Shown: positions 21,375-29,704 of the stretch, piece after piece
How positions within the stretch are numbered: the stretch's first letter is position 1
How the letters are laid out: every line of letters begins with the position of its first letter
Virus record (IMG/VR): IMGVR_UViG_3300044612_001208
Coordinates: 1 to 38,534 of that record
Direction: 5' to 3' (one strand)
Length of the DNA: 38,534 nt
From: a virus
The notes under the pieces: model-generated
Seen by the model: only the letters and a program-made list of their open reading frames with translations
The model's database searches: none
What the model was told of the DNA's origin: nothing
Translations under genes and position numbers: made by a program

Positions 21375-21545
21375 AAATACCAACCTCCGGTCTTGCGCCT
21401 GTAGCGCAGCCCCGTTGAGTTTCGCGCCAACGCGCAACCCCCATCGCCCGACCCAGTACCGATCATCCCAATCACGCATCTGCACCTTGGCGGTCAGCGG
21501 CGGGCGAGACCCCATCAACACCCGACCATGCGCGGAGATGCGTCA
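21375..21545. other. 171-base gap before the packaging module
   Basis: No convincing ORF. A 5-bp hairpin TGCGC/GCGCA (loop CTGTA) lies near 21395-21410 with no U-tract. It is a candidate region for the late promoter or part of cos, but nothing specific was found. Confidence 0.3.
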
Positions 21546-21848
21546 ATGGCTGGCTTGGGTAGCAAATGGGGCGACAAGGGCGGAACACCCCGCCTGCGAG
21601 GCCGAAGGGCCGTTGAACAGCGTAAGCGGCGATTGGCTTTTGAACCGCTCTGCCGAGACTGCAAGGCCAAGGGGCGCACCACCGCCGCCACGGTCCCTGA
21701 CCACATCAAGCCCTTGGCACTAGGCGGGCCTGATACAGACGACAACATCCGCTGCCTTTGTGGCCCATGCCACGAGATCAGAACGCGGGAACAGTTCGGC
21801 TACAGGCAACGGCAGGCCATCGGAACCGACGGCTGGCCGCTCGACTAG
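21546..21848 (+). CDS. packaging-associated HNH endonuclease
   Basis: 100 residues from ATG 21546 (GGAG about 10 bases upstream); an ATG at 21528 is the alternative. HNH domain with zinc knuckles: LCRDCKAKG (two Cys), PDHIKPLALGGPDTDDNIRCLCGPCHEI with the HNH His, Asn and the second CxxC. HNH proteins encoded next to the terminase take part in cos cleavage in many HK97-like phages. The stop shares CTAG with the convergent lipoprotein stop. Confidence 0.9.
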   Translation: MAGLGSKWGDKGGTPRLRGRRAVEQRKRRLAFEPLCRDCKAKGRTTAATVPDHIKPLALGGPDTDDNIRCLCGPCHEIRTREQFGYRQRQAIGTDGWPLD

Positions 21849-22219
21849 GGACAGGCGATCACCGCCTCCCATGCCGAGTGATTGAGCTTGTAGACTGACG
21901 AGACCGTGCATCCCTTGGGATCGGCCCACTTGCGGGCAACGGCCATAAGCTCCTCCCGCTCAGCTTGTTCCATGCTGTAGTCCAGACCGCCAAGCGATAG
22001 GTCAGACTTAAGCGCGGCGGAGAAGGCGCGAGACGCAGGCGGAACGATAAGCACGGATTGATCTACCCGGTGGCGGATCACCTTGAACCGACCGCTAGGC
22101 ACATCAACCAGCACAACGTCGGGACCAATCTGAGGCGGGTAAGAACCAACCCGACTAACGCCAGTCATGCACCCTGACAGGGCAAGGCAAGACAGGCCAA
22201 CAACGACAACAGACCGCAT
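21845..22219 (-). CDS. lipoprotein moron
   Basis: 124 residues from ATG 22219, the only minus-strand gene in the rightward late block. It has a signal peptide with lipobox LSGC (Cys17), then a beta-rich mature part (PDVVLVDVPSGRFKVI, SVLIVPPASRAFSAAL) and a C-terminus with two further Cys (KGCTVSS, VIACP). It lies between HNH and the small terminase gene. The +2 residue is Met, so outer-membrane targeting is likely. It could be a lysogenic-conversion or superinfection-exclusion lipoprotein; no family recognised. Confidence 0.75.
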   Translation of the reverse strand: MRSVVVVGLSCLALSGCMTGVSRVGSYPPQIGPDVVLVDVPSGRFKVIRHRVDQSVLIVPPASRAFSAALKSDLSLGGLDYSMEQAEREELMAVARKWADPKGCTVSSVYKLNHSAWEAVIACP

Positions 22220-22340
22220 GGGCTTTTCCTCAACCGCGTGTGTGCATACGCGCATAAGGGGAGGGGGAGGTCAAATCTCTGCGACTTTCGAGACGGAAAC
22301 CGGCGTGCTTCCTGCGCAACTACAAACGGCCAGAAAAAAG

Positions 22341-22353
22341 GTTACAAGGTAAC
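22341..22353 (+). promoter_or_regulatory. inverted repeat at the small terminase ribosome site
   Basis: GTTAC-AAG-GTAAC ends three bases before ATG 22356 and contains the AAGG ribosome site. It could hide or expose the start, or bind the terminase. Only the sequence symmetry supports this. Confidence 0.3.
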
Positions 22354-22355
22354 AC

Positions 22356-22772
22356 ATGGGAACGCGCGGCAAGAAGTCCGTGGCGGCCCTTTCGGTCGCG
22401 ATGCCGGTTGGCGTTACGCAGAGGCCGGACGCGCCCTACGACCTGACGGACGAGCAATCGGAAGAGTGGTGGGCGGTGGTCAACCGGATGCCGGCTGACT
22501 GGTTTCCGCGAGAGACCCACGCCTTGCTGGCGCAGTACTGCCGCCATGTGGTGACGGCTCGCCGGGTGGCGCAGTTGATCGCTGACGCCGAGAACCCGAA
22601 GGCGAAGGGCGCGGGCCTGGACGTTGATGCTTACGACAAGCTGCTAAAGTTGCAGGAGCGGGAGGGCAGGGCGATGTCCTCGCTTGCCACGCGGATGCGG
22701 TTGACCCAGCAAACCACCTACGACCCGAAGCGCAAGAAGCCCATTGAGGCGAAGCGGCCTTGGGAAGCCTGA
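22356..22772 (+). CDS. terS: terminase small subunit (P27-like)
   Basis: 138 residues. AAGG stands upstream of ATG 22356. It has the P27-family pattern: LTDEQSEEWWAVVNRMPADWFPRETHALLAQYCRHVV, then VDAYDKLLKLQEREGRAMSSLATRMRLT and a basic end. It recognises the packaging site and hands DNA to the large subunit, whose gene starts 12 bases before its stop. Confidence 0.9.
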   Translation: MGTRGKKSVAALSVAMPVGVTQRPDAPYDLTDEQSEEWWAVVNRMPADWFPRETHALLAQYCRHVVTARRVAQLIADAENPKAKGAGLDVDAYDKLLKLQEREGRAMSSLATRMRLTQQTTYDPKRKKPIEAKRPWEA

Positions 22773-24304
22773 CTAGAGGTCAGCGCAATGTGGCCTGGAT
22801 TCAGGAGCATTGCCGCATTCCCGAGGGCAAGGACGTAGGCAAGGCGGTTCGGCTTCGCCCGTGGCAGGTTGATGCCATCTGCCGGATCTACGACAACCCG
22901 AACGGCACCCGCCGGGCCATCCTGTCGGTCGGACGCAAGAACGCCAAGACGACCTTGGCGGCGTTCCTGTTGCTGCTGCACACCTGCGGCCCGGAGGCCC
23001 GGCCTAACTCGCAGCTTAACAGCGCGGCGCAGTCCAAGGAGCAGGCGGCGATCCTGTTCAAGCTGGCAGGAAAAATCGTTCGCCTGTCGCCGACCTTGCA
23101 GCCTGTCGTGGTGATCCGCGACACCATCAAGGAGCTTTTCTGTCCCGAGTTGGGGACGCTCTACAAGGCGCTTTCTGCGGAGGCTTCTACCGCCTACGGC
23201 CTGTCGCCGGTGTTCATCGTCCACGATGAGCTTGGGCAGGTTAAGGGGCCACGCTCGGAGCTGTACGACGCGCTCGAAACGGCGGTCGGGGCGCATGAGG
23301 CGCCGCTGTCTATCGTCATCTCGACGCAGGCGCCCACGGATGCCGATCTGCTGTCGGTGCTGATTGATGATGCGCTGGCGGACAACGACCCTCGCGTGGT
23401 CCTGGTGCTGCACACGGCGGACCCGTTGGCGGACCCGTTCGATGAGGAGACGATCAAACAGGCGAACCCAGCTTACGGGGACTTCCTGAACGCGACCGAA
23501 GTGAAGGCGATGGCGGAAGACGCCCGCCGAATGCCGTCGCGAGAGGCTGAGTACCGCAACTTAATCTTGAATCAGCGGGTTGAGGTCAACAGCCCGTTCG
23601 TCAGTCGGGCGGTCTGGCAGGCCGGCGCGCGGCCCGTCAGTAGCTTTCAGGATCGCCCCGTGTACGGCGGGCTCGACCTGTCCGAGTGCAACGACCTGAC
23701 CGCTCTGGTGCTGATGGCGCCGAACGATGACGGCAGTTGGGACGTAAAGCCGACGTTCTGGCTACCGGGCGACGGTCTGCCGGAACGGTCGGCTAAGGAC
23801 CGCGTGCCTTACGACCAGTGGGCAAAGGAACGCCACCTGGAGACGACGCCGGGCCGGTCGATTGAATACGAGTTCATTGCTGCCCGGCTGCGTGAGGTGT
23901 TTGACCTGTACGACGTTCGGGCGATTGCGTTCGACCGTTGGGGTTGGCGCCATCTGAAACCGTGGTTGGCAAAGGCGGCCTTTTCCGAAGAGGAGCTGGC
24001 CCGGTTTGTTGAGTTTGGGCAGGGCTTCCAGTCGATGAGCCCGGCGCTGCGTGACCTTGAAGGCGACCTGTTGAACGAGCGGATCGCCCATGCGGGTCAT
24101 CCGCTGCTGACCATGTGCGCGGCCAATGCGGTCGTGCAGAGCGATCCAGCGGGAAACCGCAAACTCACCAAGGCGAAGTCAAGAGGGAGGATTGACGGCA
24201 TGGTCTCCCTGACGATGGCCCGAAGTGTGGCCGCTACCTTTGAGCCTGAGTTCAGCGCCCTGTCCCCTTGGGATGACCCCTCTTATTCGTTGGCGGTCGC
24301 ATGA
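22760..24304 (+). CDS. terL: terminase large subunit (HK97/Terminase_1 type)
   Basis: 514 residues from a TTG at 22760; GTG 22790 with AGAGGT upstream is an alternative, but the earlier start keeps the conserved LTRGQRNV segment. The ATPase has Walker A SVGRKNAKTT (about 56-65) and Walker B VFIVHDELG. The nuclease half shows YGGLDLSECNDLTAL (the first metal Asp), AFDRWGW and the late DGMVSLTMA block. It is the motor that cuts and packages concatemeric DNA. Its stop overlaps the portal ATG. Confidence 0.95.
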   Translation: MGSLTRGQRNVAWIQEHCRIPEGKDVGKAVRLRPWQVDAICRIYDNPNGTRRAILSVGRKNAKTTLAAFLLLLHTCGPEARPNSQLNSAAQSKEQAAILFKLAGKIVRLSPTLQPVVVIRDTIKELFCPELGTLYKALSAEASTAYGLSPVFIVHDELGQVKGPRSELYDALETAVGAHEAPLSIVISTQAPTDADLLSVLIDDALADNDPRVVLVLHTADPLADPFDEETIKQANPAYGDFLNATEVKAMAEDARRMPSREAEYRNLILNQRVEVNSPFVSRAVWQAGARPVSSFQDRPVYGGLDLSECNDLTALVLMAPNDDGSWDVKPTFWLPGDGLPERSAKDRVPYDQWAKERHLETTPGRSIEYEFIAARLREVFDLYDVRAIAFDRWGWRHLKPWLAKAAFSEEELARFVEFGQGFQSMSPALRDLEGDLLNERIAHAGHPLLTMCAANAVVQSDPAGNRKLTKAKSRGRIDGMVSLTMARSVAATFEPEFSALSPWDDPSYSLAVA

Positions 24305-25563
24305 AGCTGTTCGGCTACGAGTTCGGCGGCGGCGATGGCCGTAAGGATGAGGAGCGCGTCATCACGTCGGTGACGGGCATGGAACGCCCTGGCTCCAGCA
24401 TCCTGCAACTGATCGGCGTGACGAGCGCCACGCTGCCCACCGTCACGATTGACAGCGCGCTTTCGGTTCCGGCTGTGTCGGCGGCGGTGTCGTTCCTGTC
24501 TGGCAGCATGGCGAATCTTCCGCTGCACGCCTACCGCGCCAAGAAGGGCGGATCGGAACGGCTGAAGGACGGCGTTCAACGCCTCATGAATGAGGCGCCG
24601 AACCCGGAGTGGACGTCCTTTGGGATGCGCAAATACCTGTGGCAACAGGTGTTCACGGGCGGTCGAGGGCTGGCGTGGATCGAGCGCGACGGTTCCAAGA
24701 TCGTCGCCATTTGGCCGATGGATCCCGGCGAAACGCAGATCACCCGCCTCGGTGGCCGCAAATTCTACAACTACGGCGGCAAGCGATACGAGGCTGCCGA
24801 CGTAATCGACATCCCGTTTATGCTGAAGATCGACCAGCTCGGGTCTTATAGCCCGATCACGATGGGCGCGAAGGCTATCCAGCTCGCGCTGGCGATGAAC
24901 GACTATGCGTCAGGGTTCTTTGCCGGTGGCGGTGTTCCTCCGTTGGCTCTGGTCGGGCCGATGCCTGCCGGGCCTGAAGCGGTCAAGCGGGCGCAGGCGG
25001 ATATCAAGCGCGCGATCACGGCGGCTAAGTCCAGCGGCGATGCAGTGTTTCCGATCCCTGCCGGGTACGATCTCAAGCCGGTCGGCTTTGACCCCGACAA
25101 GGGCCAGATGACCGAGGCCCGGCGCTTCCAAATCGAGGAGTTCGCCCGGATTTGGAACCTTCCGCCGGTCTTCCTGCAAGACCTGACGCACGGGACGTTC
25201 AGCAACACCGAGCAACAGGACTTGCATTTGGTCAAGCACCTCATTGCTCAATGGGCCAAGGCTTTTGAGGAAGAGTGCAATCTTAAACTGTTCGGCCAGC
25301 GGCCCGGCGGCCTCTACGTTGAACACAATCTGGACGGCCTGATGCGCGGTGACTTCAAGTCGCGGATTGAGGGGCTGGCCCGTGGCGTTCAGTCGGCGAT
25401 CCTAACGCCTGACGAGGCCCGCGCGCTGGAAAATCGTCCGCCGATGCCAGAAGGCGGCAGGCTCTACATTCAGGGGGCGACCGTCCCGCTCGGCTTGCAG
25501 CCGGTCACGAACAACGGAGGGGCGAATGACCCTGGAAACTCGGACGCTAACCCGTCCGGTTGA
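24301..25563 (+). CDS. HK97-type portal protein
   Basis: 420 residues. Typical landmarks: VPAVSAAVSFLSGSMANLPL, GRGLAWIERDG, IWPMDP, DVIDIPFM, SGFFAGGGVPPLAL and RIWNLPPVFLQDLTHGTFSNTEQQ. It forms the dodecameric entry ring at one capsid vertex. The C-terminal ~25 residues are Gly/Asn-rich. It overlaps the protease gene by 38 bases. Confidence 0.95.
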   Translation: MKLFGYEFGGGDGRKDEERVITSVTGMERPGSSILQLIGVTSATLPTVTIDSALSVPAVSAAVSFLSGSMANLPLHAYRAKKGGSERLKDGVQRLMNEAPNPEWTSFGMRKYLWQQVFTGGRGLAWIERDGSKIVAIWPMDPGETQITRLGGRKFYNYGGKRYEAADVIDIPFMLKIDQLGSYSPITMGAKAIQLALAMNDYASGFFAGGGVPPLALVGPMPAGPEAVKRAQADIKRAITAAKSSGDAVFPIPAGYDLKPVGFDPDKGQMTEARRFQIEEFARIWNLPPVFLQDLTHGTFSNTEQQDLHLVKHLIAQWAKAFEEECNLKLFGQRPGGLYVEHNLDGLMRGDFKSRIEGLARGVQSAILTPDEARALENRPPMPEGGRLYIQGATVPLGLQPVTNNGGANDPGNSDANPSG

Positions 25564-26104
25564 GGTCCGCGCCGCTGGTGACAGTGGGCGGACCATCGCC
25601 GGTTACGCAGCCGTTTTTAACAGCACGGCGGATATCGGGGATAGCTTCCGCGAGATCATCGCGCCTGGGGCCTTCGCGGGCACGCTGGGCGGGGATGTGA
25701 TGGCCCTGATTGGCCATGACCGCAACCGCGTGCTGGGCCGCACCACGGCGGGAACCCTGCGGCTCCGCGAGGACGACATGGGGCTGGCGGTCGAGATTGA
25801 CCTTCCCGACACCACGGACGGGCGAGACCTTGCAGTGCTGATCGAGCGCGGCGACGTGTCGGGAATGTCGTTCGGGTTTGTCGTCACGAAACAGCGGTGG
25901 GATGAGACCGGCCCGGTTCCGACGCGGACCATTGAGGCGGTTGATCTTCGGGAGGTCACGGTCACGGCGTTCCCCGCCTATGACGACACCTCCATTGCGC
26001 TGCGCTCGCTGGACGACGCCCGCAAGGAACACCGCAAGCATCACAATCAGTCGGGCTATTCCCTTCGGAAAGCCCGCACCGAGATGACCCTTCGGGGTCT
26101 GTAA
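25526..26104 (+). CDS. HK97 prohead protease (peptidase U35)
   Basis: 192 residues from ATG 25526. The family core is clear: GYAAVFNSTADIGDSFREII, catalytic His in LIGHDRNRVLGRT, catalytic Ser in VSGMSFGFVV, then VDLREVTVTAFPAYDDT. It matures the capsid by removing the scaffolding delta domain of the downstream capsid protein. Confidence 0.95.
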   Translation: MTLETRTLTRPVEVRAAGDSGRTIAGYAAVFNSTADIGDSFREIIAPGAFAGTLGGDVMALIGHDRNRVLGRTTAGTLRLREDDMGLAVEIDLPDTTDGRDLAVLIERGDVSGMSFGFVVTKQRWDETGPVPTRTIEAVDLREVTVTAFPAYDDTSIALRSLDDARKEHRKHHNQSGYSLRKARTEMTLRGL

Positions 26105-26127
26105 CCTCCCACGCGACCGCGTGAGGC
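26105..26127 (+). other. hairpin after the protease gene
   Basis: CACGC-GACC-GCGTG with CCT/AGG outside it. It has no U-tract; it may be a processing or attenuation hairpin before the capsid leader. Confidence 0.35.
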
Positions 26128-26151
26128 CGGGCCGGGCTAGATCGGTCAACC

Positions 26152-26197
26152 GCAGCGTCGAGACGACGCCGCACCTCCCATAGATGGAAATTCTACC
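26152..26197 (+). promoter_or_regulatory. capsid leader element (hairpin + TCCCATAGATGGA)
   Basis: A 21-base hairpin (26152-26172: GC, one mismatch, 5-bp stem GCGTC/GACGC, loop GAGAC) is followed by TCCCATAGATGGA (26176-26188) and the capsid ATG. Its near copy stands before the major tail gene (30569-30613). Confidence 0.65.
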
Positions 26198-27445
26198 ATG
26201 AGCACTGAACTGCACGAGAAGCGCGGTCGCCTCGTTACCGAAGCGCGCGCCGCCCTGGACGAGATCAAGGGCAACACTGACGAAAGCCGCGCCGCCGAAC
26301 TGGAAGCGCGTCACGACACGATCCTGGCCGAGTTCGACAAGACCGAGGCCCTGATCGAGCGTGAGCGCAAGGTGGCCGCTCTTGAGGCCCGCGCCGAAGA
26401 GCAGCGCGCCGCGCAACGCCCGATCCCCGGTGACGCCGAGGCCCGCGCGCAAGACGTTCAGGGCAAGCCGGAATATCGTGACGCCTTTGTCGCGCTGGCC
26501 CGCGCTGGCTTTGACCCGCAGGAAATCTCGCCGGAACTTCGCGCCGTCCTCAAGGCCGGTGTGACGGAACTTCGCGCTCAGACCACCACGGTCGGCGCCG
26601 GCGGCTACACCGTCCCCACCGATCTGGCCAACGCAGTTGACAAGACCCTGAAGGCTTGGGGGCCGATGTACAACGAGGACATCTGCACCGTCATCACCAC
26701 GTCGAGCGGCAACCCGCTGGACTTCCCGAAGGTCGATGACACCGCCGTGGCCGTTGCCCAGCACTCCGAAGCTGCGGCGATGACCGACGACGGCGGCGTG
26801 GACGCCACGTTCACCAAGCTGACCCTCGGCGCCTTCGCCTACGACACCGAGTGGGTGCAGATTTCGATGGAACTGCTGCAAGACAGCGCCATCAACATCG
26901 AGCAATTCCTCGGCGAACTGCTGGGCGAACGTCTCGCGCGCCGCGTCAACAGCGAACTGACCGTGGGCGACGGCACGGGCGACCCGCTCGGCATCGTCGC
27001 GGCTTCGACCTTGGGTGTTACCGCCGTTTCGCAGACGGCGGTGACGTTCGATGAACTGCTGGACCTCTACCACTCGGTGGACCCGGCCTATCGCGCCTCC
27101 CCGAAGGCGCGCTGGATGTTCAACGACACCACCCTGAAGGCTATCCGCAAGCTGAAGGGCGGCGACGGCCAGTACATCTGGCAGATGGGCGATGTCCGCA
27201 CGGGCGCCCCCGGCACGCTGTTCGACAAGCCGTACTCGGTGAACCAAGCCTGCGTGAACGGCGCGACCGGCACCAAGCCCATCGTGTTCGGCGACTTCGG
27301 CAAGTACTACGTCCGCAAGGTCGGCGCTCCGGTGATCGGCGTGCGGCGTGAGTATTACTGGCCGAACATCGGCCTGGCTGGCGTGGTTCGCCTCGACGGC
27401 GATCTGATCCAGACCGGCGCCGTGAAGCACTTGATTCAGGCGTGA
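26198..27445 (+). CDS. HK97-type major capsid protein
   Basis: 415 residues. A coiled, charged N-terminal region (1-~110) is the likely scaffolding delta domain. The mature fold follows, from about GGYTVPTDLANAVDKTLKAWGP through WVQISMELLQDSAINIEQFL, GDGTGDPLGI, and the YWPNIGLAGVVRLDGDLI end. The U35 protease upstream would remove the delta domain. The gene has a special leader and is followed by a strong hairpin, both fitting high expression. Confidence 0.95.
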   Translation: MSTELHEKRGRLVTEARAALDEIKGNTDESRAAELEARHDTILAEFDKTEALIERERKVAALEARAEEQRAAQRPIPGDAEARAQDVQGKPEYRDAFVALARAGFDPQEISPELRAVLKAGVTELRAQTTTVGAGGYTVPTDLANAVDKTLKAWGPMYNEDICTVITTSSGNPLDFPKVDDTAVAVAQHSEAAAMTDDGGVDATFTKLTLGAFAYDTEWVQISMELLQDSAINIEQFLGELLGERLARRVNSELTVGDGTGDPLGIVAASTLGVTAVSQTAVTFDELLDLYHSVDPAYRASPKARWMFNDTTLKAIRKLKGGDGQYIWQMGDVRTGAPGTLFDKPYSVNQACVNGATGTKPIVFGDFGKYYVRKVGAPVIGVRREYYWPNIGLAGVVRLDGDLIQTGAVKHLIQA

Positions 27446-27453
27446 TCCTAACC

Positions 27454-27475
27454 GGGGCGGGCTTCGGCCCGCCCC
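27454..27475 (+). terminator. UUCG-capped hairpin after the capsid gene
   Basis: A perfect 9-bp stem GGGGCGGGC/GCCCGCCCC closed by a TTCG tetraloop, with no U-tract after it (TCCATCTCC). Most likely a partial terminator or 3'-end stabiliser that lets the capsid be made in excess over downstream genes. Confidence 0.6.
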
Positions 27476-27501
27476 TCCATCTCCAGATGAAAGGCTAGGA
27501 C

Positions 27502-27873
27502 ATGTCCTACATTCAAACCGGCTACCGGAACGAAGACGGCGTGATCGTCACCCAAGGCCAGACTGCGGTGACGCAGGCGAGCAGCATCACCACGGGCGTC
27601 ACGTGCGACGCCTACACGGGCGTTATCACCACCGTCTCGCAGACTGTGGCGGGCGGCGCTGAAGCTGAGTTCACCGTGACCAACGCCAAGGTTGCGGCGA
27701 CTGACGTGGTTGTCGCTTCGATCAAGACGCACACCTCGGCGGGTGACTTCATCGTGGCGGTTTCGGCCATCGCGGCGGGCAGCTTCAAGCTGCGGCTGAC
27801 CAACCTTCACACCTCGACGGCGGGCAACAACGTCCTCGTCATCAACTTCTTGGTGTTGAAGGCCACGGCCTGA
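27502..27873 (+). CDS. small head protein, possible decoration protein
   Basis: 123 residues directly after the capsid gene, AGG before ATG 27502. Ser/Thr/Val/Ala-rich and beta-rich, with repeated V-x-T patterns and ending in VLVINFLVLKATA. No family named. Position and composition suggest a capsid decoration or head-fibre protein. Confidence 0.6.
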   Translation: MSYIQTGYRNEDGVIVTQGQTAVTQASSITTGVTCDAYTGVITTVSQTVAGGAEAEFTVTNAKVAATDVVVASIKTHTSAGDFIVAVSAIAAGSFKLRLTNLHTSTAGNNVLVINFLVLKATA

Positions 27874-28064
27874 TGCGACTGCGGATGCTGACGGGCATTG
27901 CCGGGGCCGATTTTGTCGTCAACCCCGGCGAGGAGACCGAGCGTTTCAGCGGTGATGAGGCTACGCGCCTTGTCGCCGCTGGATACGCGGTTCCTGTCAG
28001 CGACGAGATTGTGGAGCGCGCGGTAAAGGCTATCGCGCCGGAACGTCGGAAGGGGAAATCCTGA
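27873..28064 (+). CDS. small head-region protein, paralogue of 29013-29267
   Basis: 63 residues from ATG 27873 (ATG overlapping TGA). GEETERFSGDEATRLVAAGYAVPV matches the start of the protein at 29013, so the two are related by duplication. A domain of this kind is often seen as a small head protein between capsid and connector genes; role unknown. Confidence 0.65.
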   Translation: MRLRMLTGIAGADFVVNPGEETERFSGDEATRLVAAGYAVPVSDEIVERAVKAIAPERRKGKS

Positions 28065-28642
28065 TGTGGCGTCCGGTTATTGTCAGCACGGCGGCGACTG
28101 AGGAGCCGGTTCTTTTGGCCGAAGTGAAGCAGGCGCTTCGCATCGACGCCGAAGACGAAGACACGCTGATCGAGCGTCACATCAAGGCGGCCCGCGCTTA
28201 TGTCGAGAACTACACCGGAACGCGGCTGGTCACGCAAACGCTGACCTTGCGGACGGATGACTGGGCGGATCTGGAAAGCCTACAGATTGCGCCACTGTCG
28301 AGCGTCACCAGCATCACTTACGTTGACGTAGACGGCGCGACGCAGACCCTAGCGACGTCGGTCTATGAGGCCCGGCTATACGGGTTGGAGCCGTCTATCG
28401 TCCTCAAGTACAATCAAACGTGGCCGACAATTCGGGTCGGCTCGCAAATCACGGTGACGGTCGTGGCGGGCTACGGCGCCGCAGCCGCAACGCCGCCGGA
28501 AATCTTCCACGCTATTTGCCTGCTGGTGGGCGACTTTAACCGCTTCCGCGAGACGGCGCAGGTCGGCAGCGTGTCGGGCAAAATCCCGATGGCGGCAGGC
28601 GTTGAGGCGCTCCTCGAAAATCATCGAAAGCACCTGATCTAA
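28064..28642 (+). CDS. head-tail connector adaptor protein (gp6-like)
   Basis: 192 residues. It has the adaptor pattern LAEVKQALRIDAEDEDTLIERHIKAARAYVENYTGTRL and VTVVAGYGAAAATPPEIFHAICLLV, with the bulk of residues in helices and the C-terminal tail interacting with the portal in homologues. It starts directly at the preceding stop. Confidence 0.85.
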   Translation: MWRPVIVSTAATEEPVLLAEVKQALRIDAEDEDTLIERHIKAARAYVENYTGTRLVTQTLTLRTDDWADLESLQIAPLSSVTSITYVDVDGATQTLATSVYEARLYGLEPSIVLKYNQTWPTIRVGSQITVTVVAGYGAAAATPPEIFHAICLLVGDFNRFRETAQVGSVSGKIPMAAGVEALLENHRKHLI

Positions 28643-29004
28643 TGGACGCTGGCGCAATGGATCGCCGCCTCGCGATCCTGCAACCCGTCGAGACGACCAA
28701 CAGCTCTAACGAGGTGGTGGACACGTTCACGGCGCTGACGACGGTGTGGGCCGAAAAGCACGACATCAGCGACGGCGAGAAGCTGCGAGCGCAGGAGGTC
28801 GGGTCTTCGATCACGACGCGCTTTCGCATCCGGTGGTCTGAGGCGCTGTCAGCCATGACGCCGAAGTGGCGGGTGCGGCTAAAGGGTCGGACTGCCGCGC
28901 AGGATCGGGACTTCGAAGTTACCGGCCTGAAAGAGATCAACCGCCGCGAGGGTCTGGAGATCACCGCGACCGCGAGGACCGATCAGGTCAAGCTCTACGA
29001 ATAG
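28642..29004 (+). CDS. head-tail joining/closure protein (SPP1 gp16-like stopper)
   Basis: 120 residues. Family features: MDRRLAILQPVETTN, FTALTTVWAEKHDISDGEKLRAQEV, RFRIRWSEAL and the FEVTGLKEINRREGLEITA end. It closes the head after packaging and joins the tail. Start and stop are tightly packed between neighbours. Confidence 0.85.
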   Translation: MDAGAMDRRLAILQPVETTNSSNEVVDTFTALTTVWAEKHDISDGEKLRAQEVGSSITTRFRIRWSEALSAMTPKWRVRLKGRTAAQDRDFEVTGLKEINRREGLEITATARTDQVKLYE

Positions 29005-29012
29005 GCGACGCC

Positions 29013-29267
29013 ATGAAAATCTGCATGACCACGGACCTGATGGGGCCGGAAGAAACCTTGCGCGCTGGCGAGGAATACGAACTCGCGGACCAACGGGGCG
29101 TCAGCCTTGTCAACGCCGGTTACGCGGTGGCGGTGCATCCGCCGTCCGAAGACGACGAGGCGCCGGGCGAGGTGGTCGAGGACGCCCCGGAACCCGCCCC
29201 GGAACCCGAGACCCCGGCTGAAGAAGAAACTCCTCCCCAGGCCCGCCGCTTTAAGCCGCAAGCCTGA
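29013..29267 (+). CDS. small protein with acidic Pro/Glu tail, paralogue of 27873-28064
   Basis: 84 residues from ATG 29013. The first 43 residues (GEEYELADQRGVSLVNAGYAVAV) resemble the 27873 product. The rest is a Glu/Pro-rich disordered tail ending in a basic patch. Role unknown; both copies lie among the connector genes. Confidence 0.65.
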   Translation: MKICMTTDLMGPEETLRAGEEYELADQRGVSLVNAGYAVAVHPPSEDDEAPGEVVEDAPEPAPEPETPAEEETPPQARRFKPQA

Positions 29268-29293
29268 CCCCTGCATCACGAAGGATATAACCG

Positions 29294-29704
29294 ATGGCTG
29301 ATCTGAGCGTTACGGCAGCGAACTGCGTTCCGGTCGCGGGCGCCCGCATCGATTACGGGATTTCGGGCGGCACGCTTGCCGCTGGCAAGCCCATCTACCT
29401 CGAAGCCTCCAGCAACACCTGGAAGCTGGCGGACAACAACGCCGCGACCGAAGAGGTGCGCTGGGCGCGGGCTCTGTGCCTGACCGGCTCCTCGGCTGGC
29501 CAGCCGGTCGCCTACATGCGCGAGGGCGACGTGACCCTCGGCGCCACGATGACGGCGGGAACAACCTACTTCCTGTCGGACACGGCGGGCGGCATTTGCC
29601 CGGCGGCTGATCTGGCCTCTGGCGAATACCCGTGCGTGGTCGGCGTCGCGAACTCAGCGACCGTTCTGCGTCTCGGGTTCAACTACTCCGGCGTCTCGCT
29701 CTGA
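29294..29704 (+). CDS. hypothetical head/decoration-like protein
   Basis: 136 residues with AGGATATAACC before ATG 29294. Ala/Gly/Thr-rich and beta-strand-rich, with TLAAGKPIYLEAS, VAYMREGDVTLGATMTAGTTYFLSDTAGGICP and YPCVVGVANSATVLRLGF. It resembles small capsid-decoration or head-fibre proteins in style only. Confidence 0.6.
   Translation: MADLSVTAANCVPVAGARIDYGISGGTLAAGKPIYLEASSNTWKLADNNAATEEVRWARALCLTGSSAGQPVAYMREGDVTLGATMTAGTTYFLSDTAGGICPAADLASGEYPCVVGVANSATVLRLGFNYSGVSL

Noticed and set aside
20898-21521. 207-codon minus-strand frame over the second GIY-YIG gene and the following gap
   Set aside because: The plus-strand GIY-YIG motifs are clear and no ribosome site or domain supports the antisense frame.
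22251-22256. CGCATA half-site near the lipoprotein promoter region as a repressor operator
   Set aside because: Only one arm is present and the spacing to any -35/-10 does not match PL or PR; a 6-mer is expected by chance.
25547-27430. 627-codon open frame on the minus strand across protease and capsid genes
   Set aside because: It is antisense to two clear HK97 genes; long shadow frames are normal in GC-rich DNA. No family motif or start signal.
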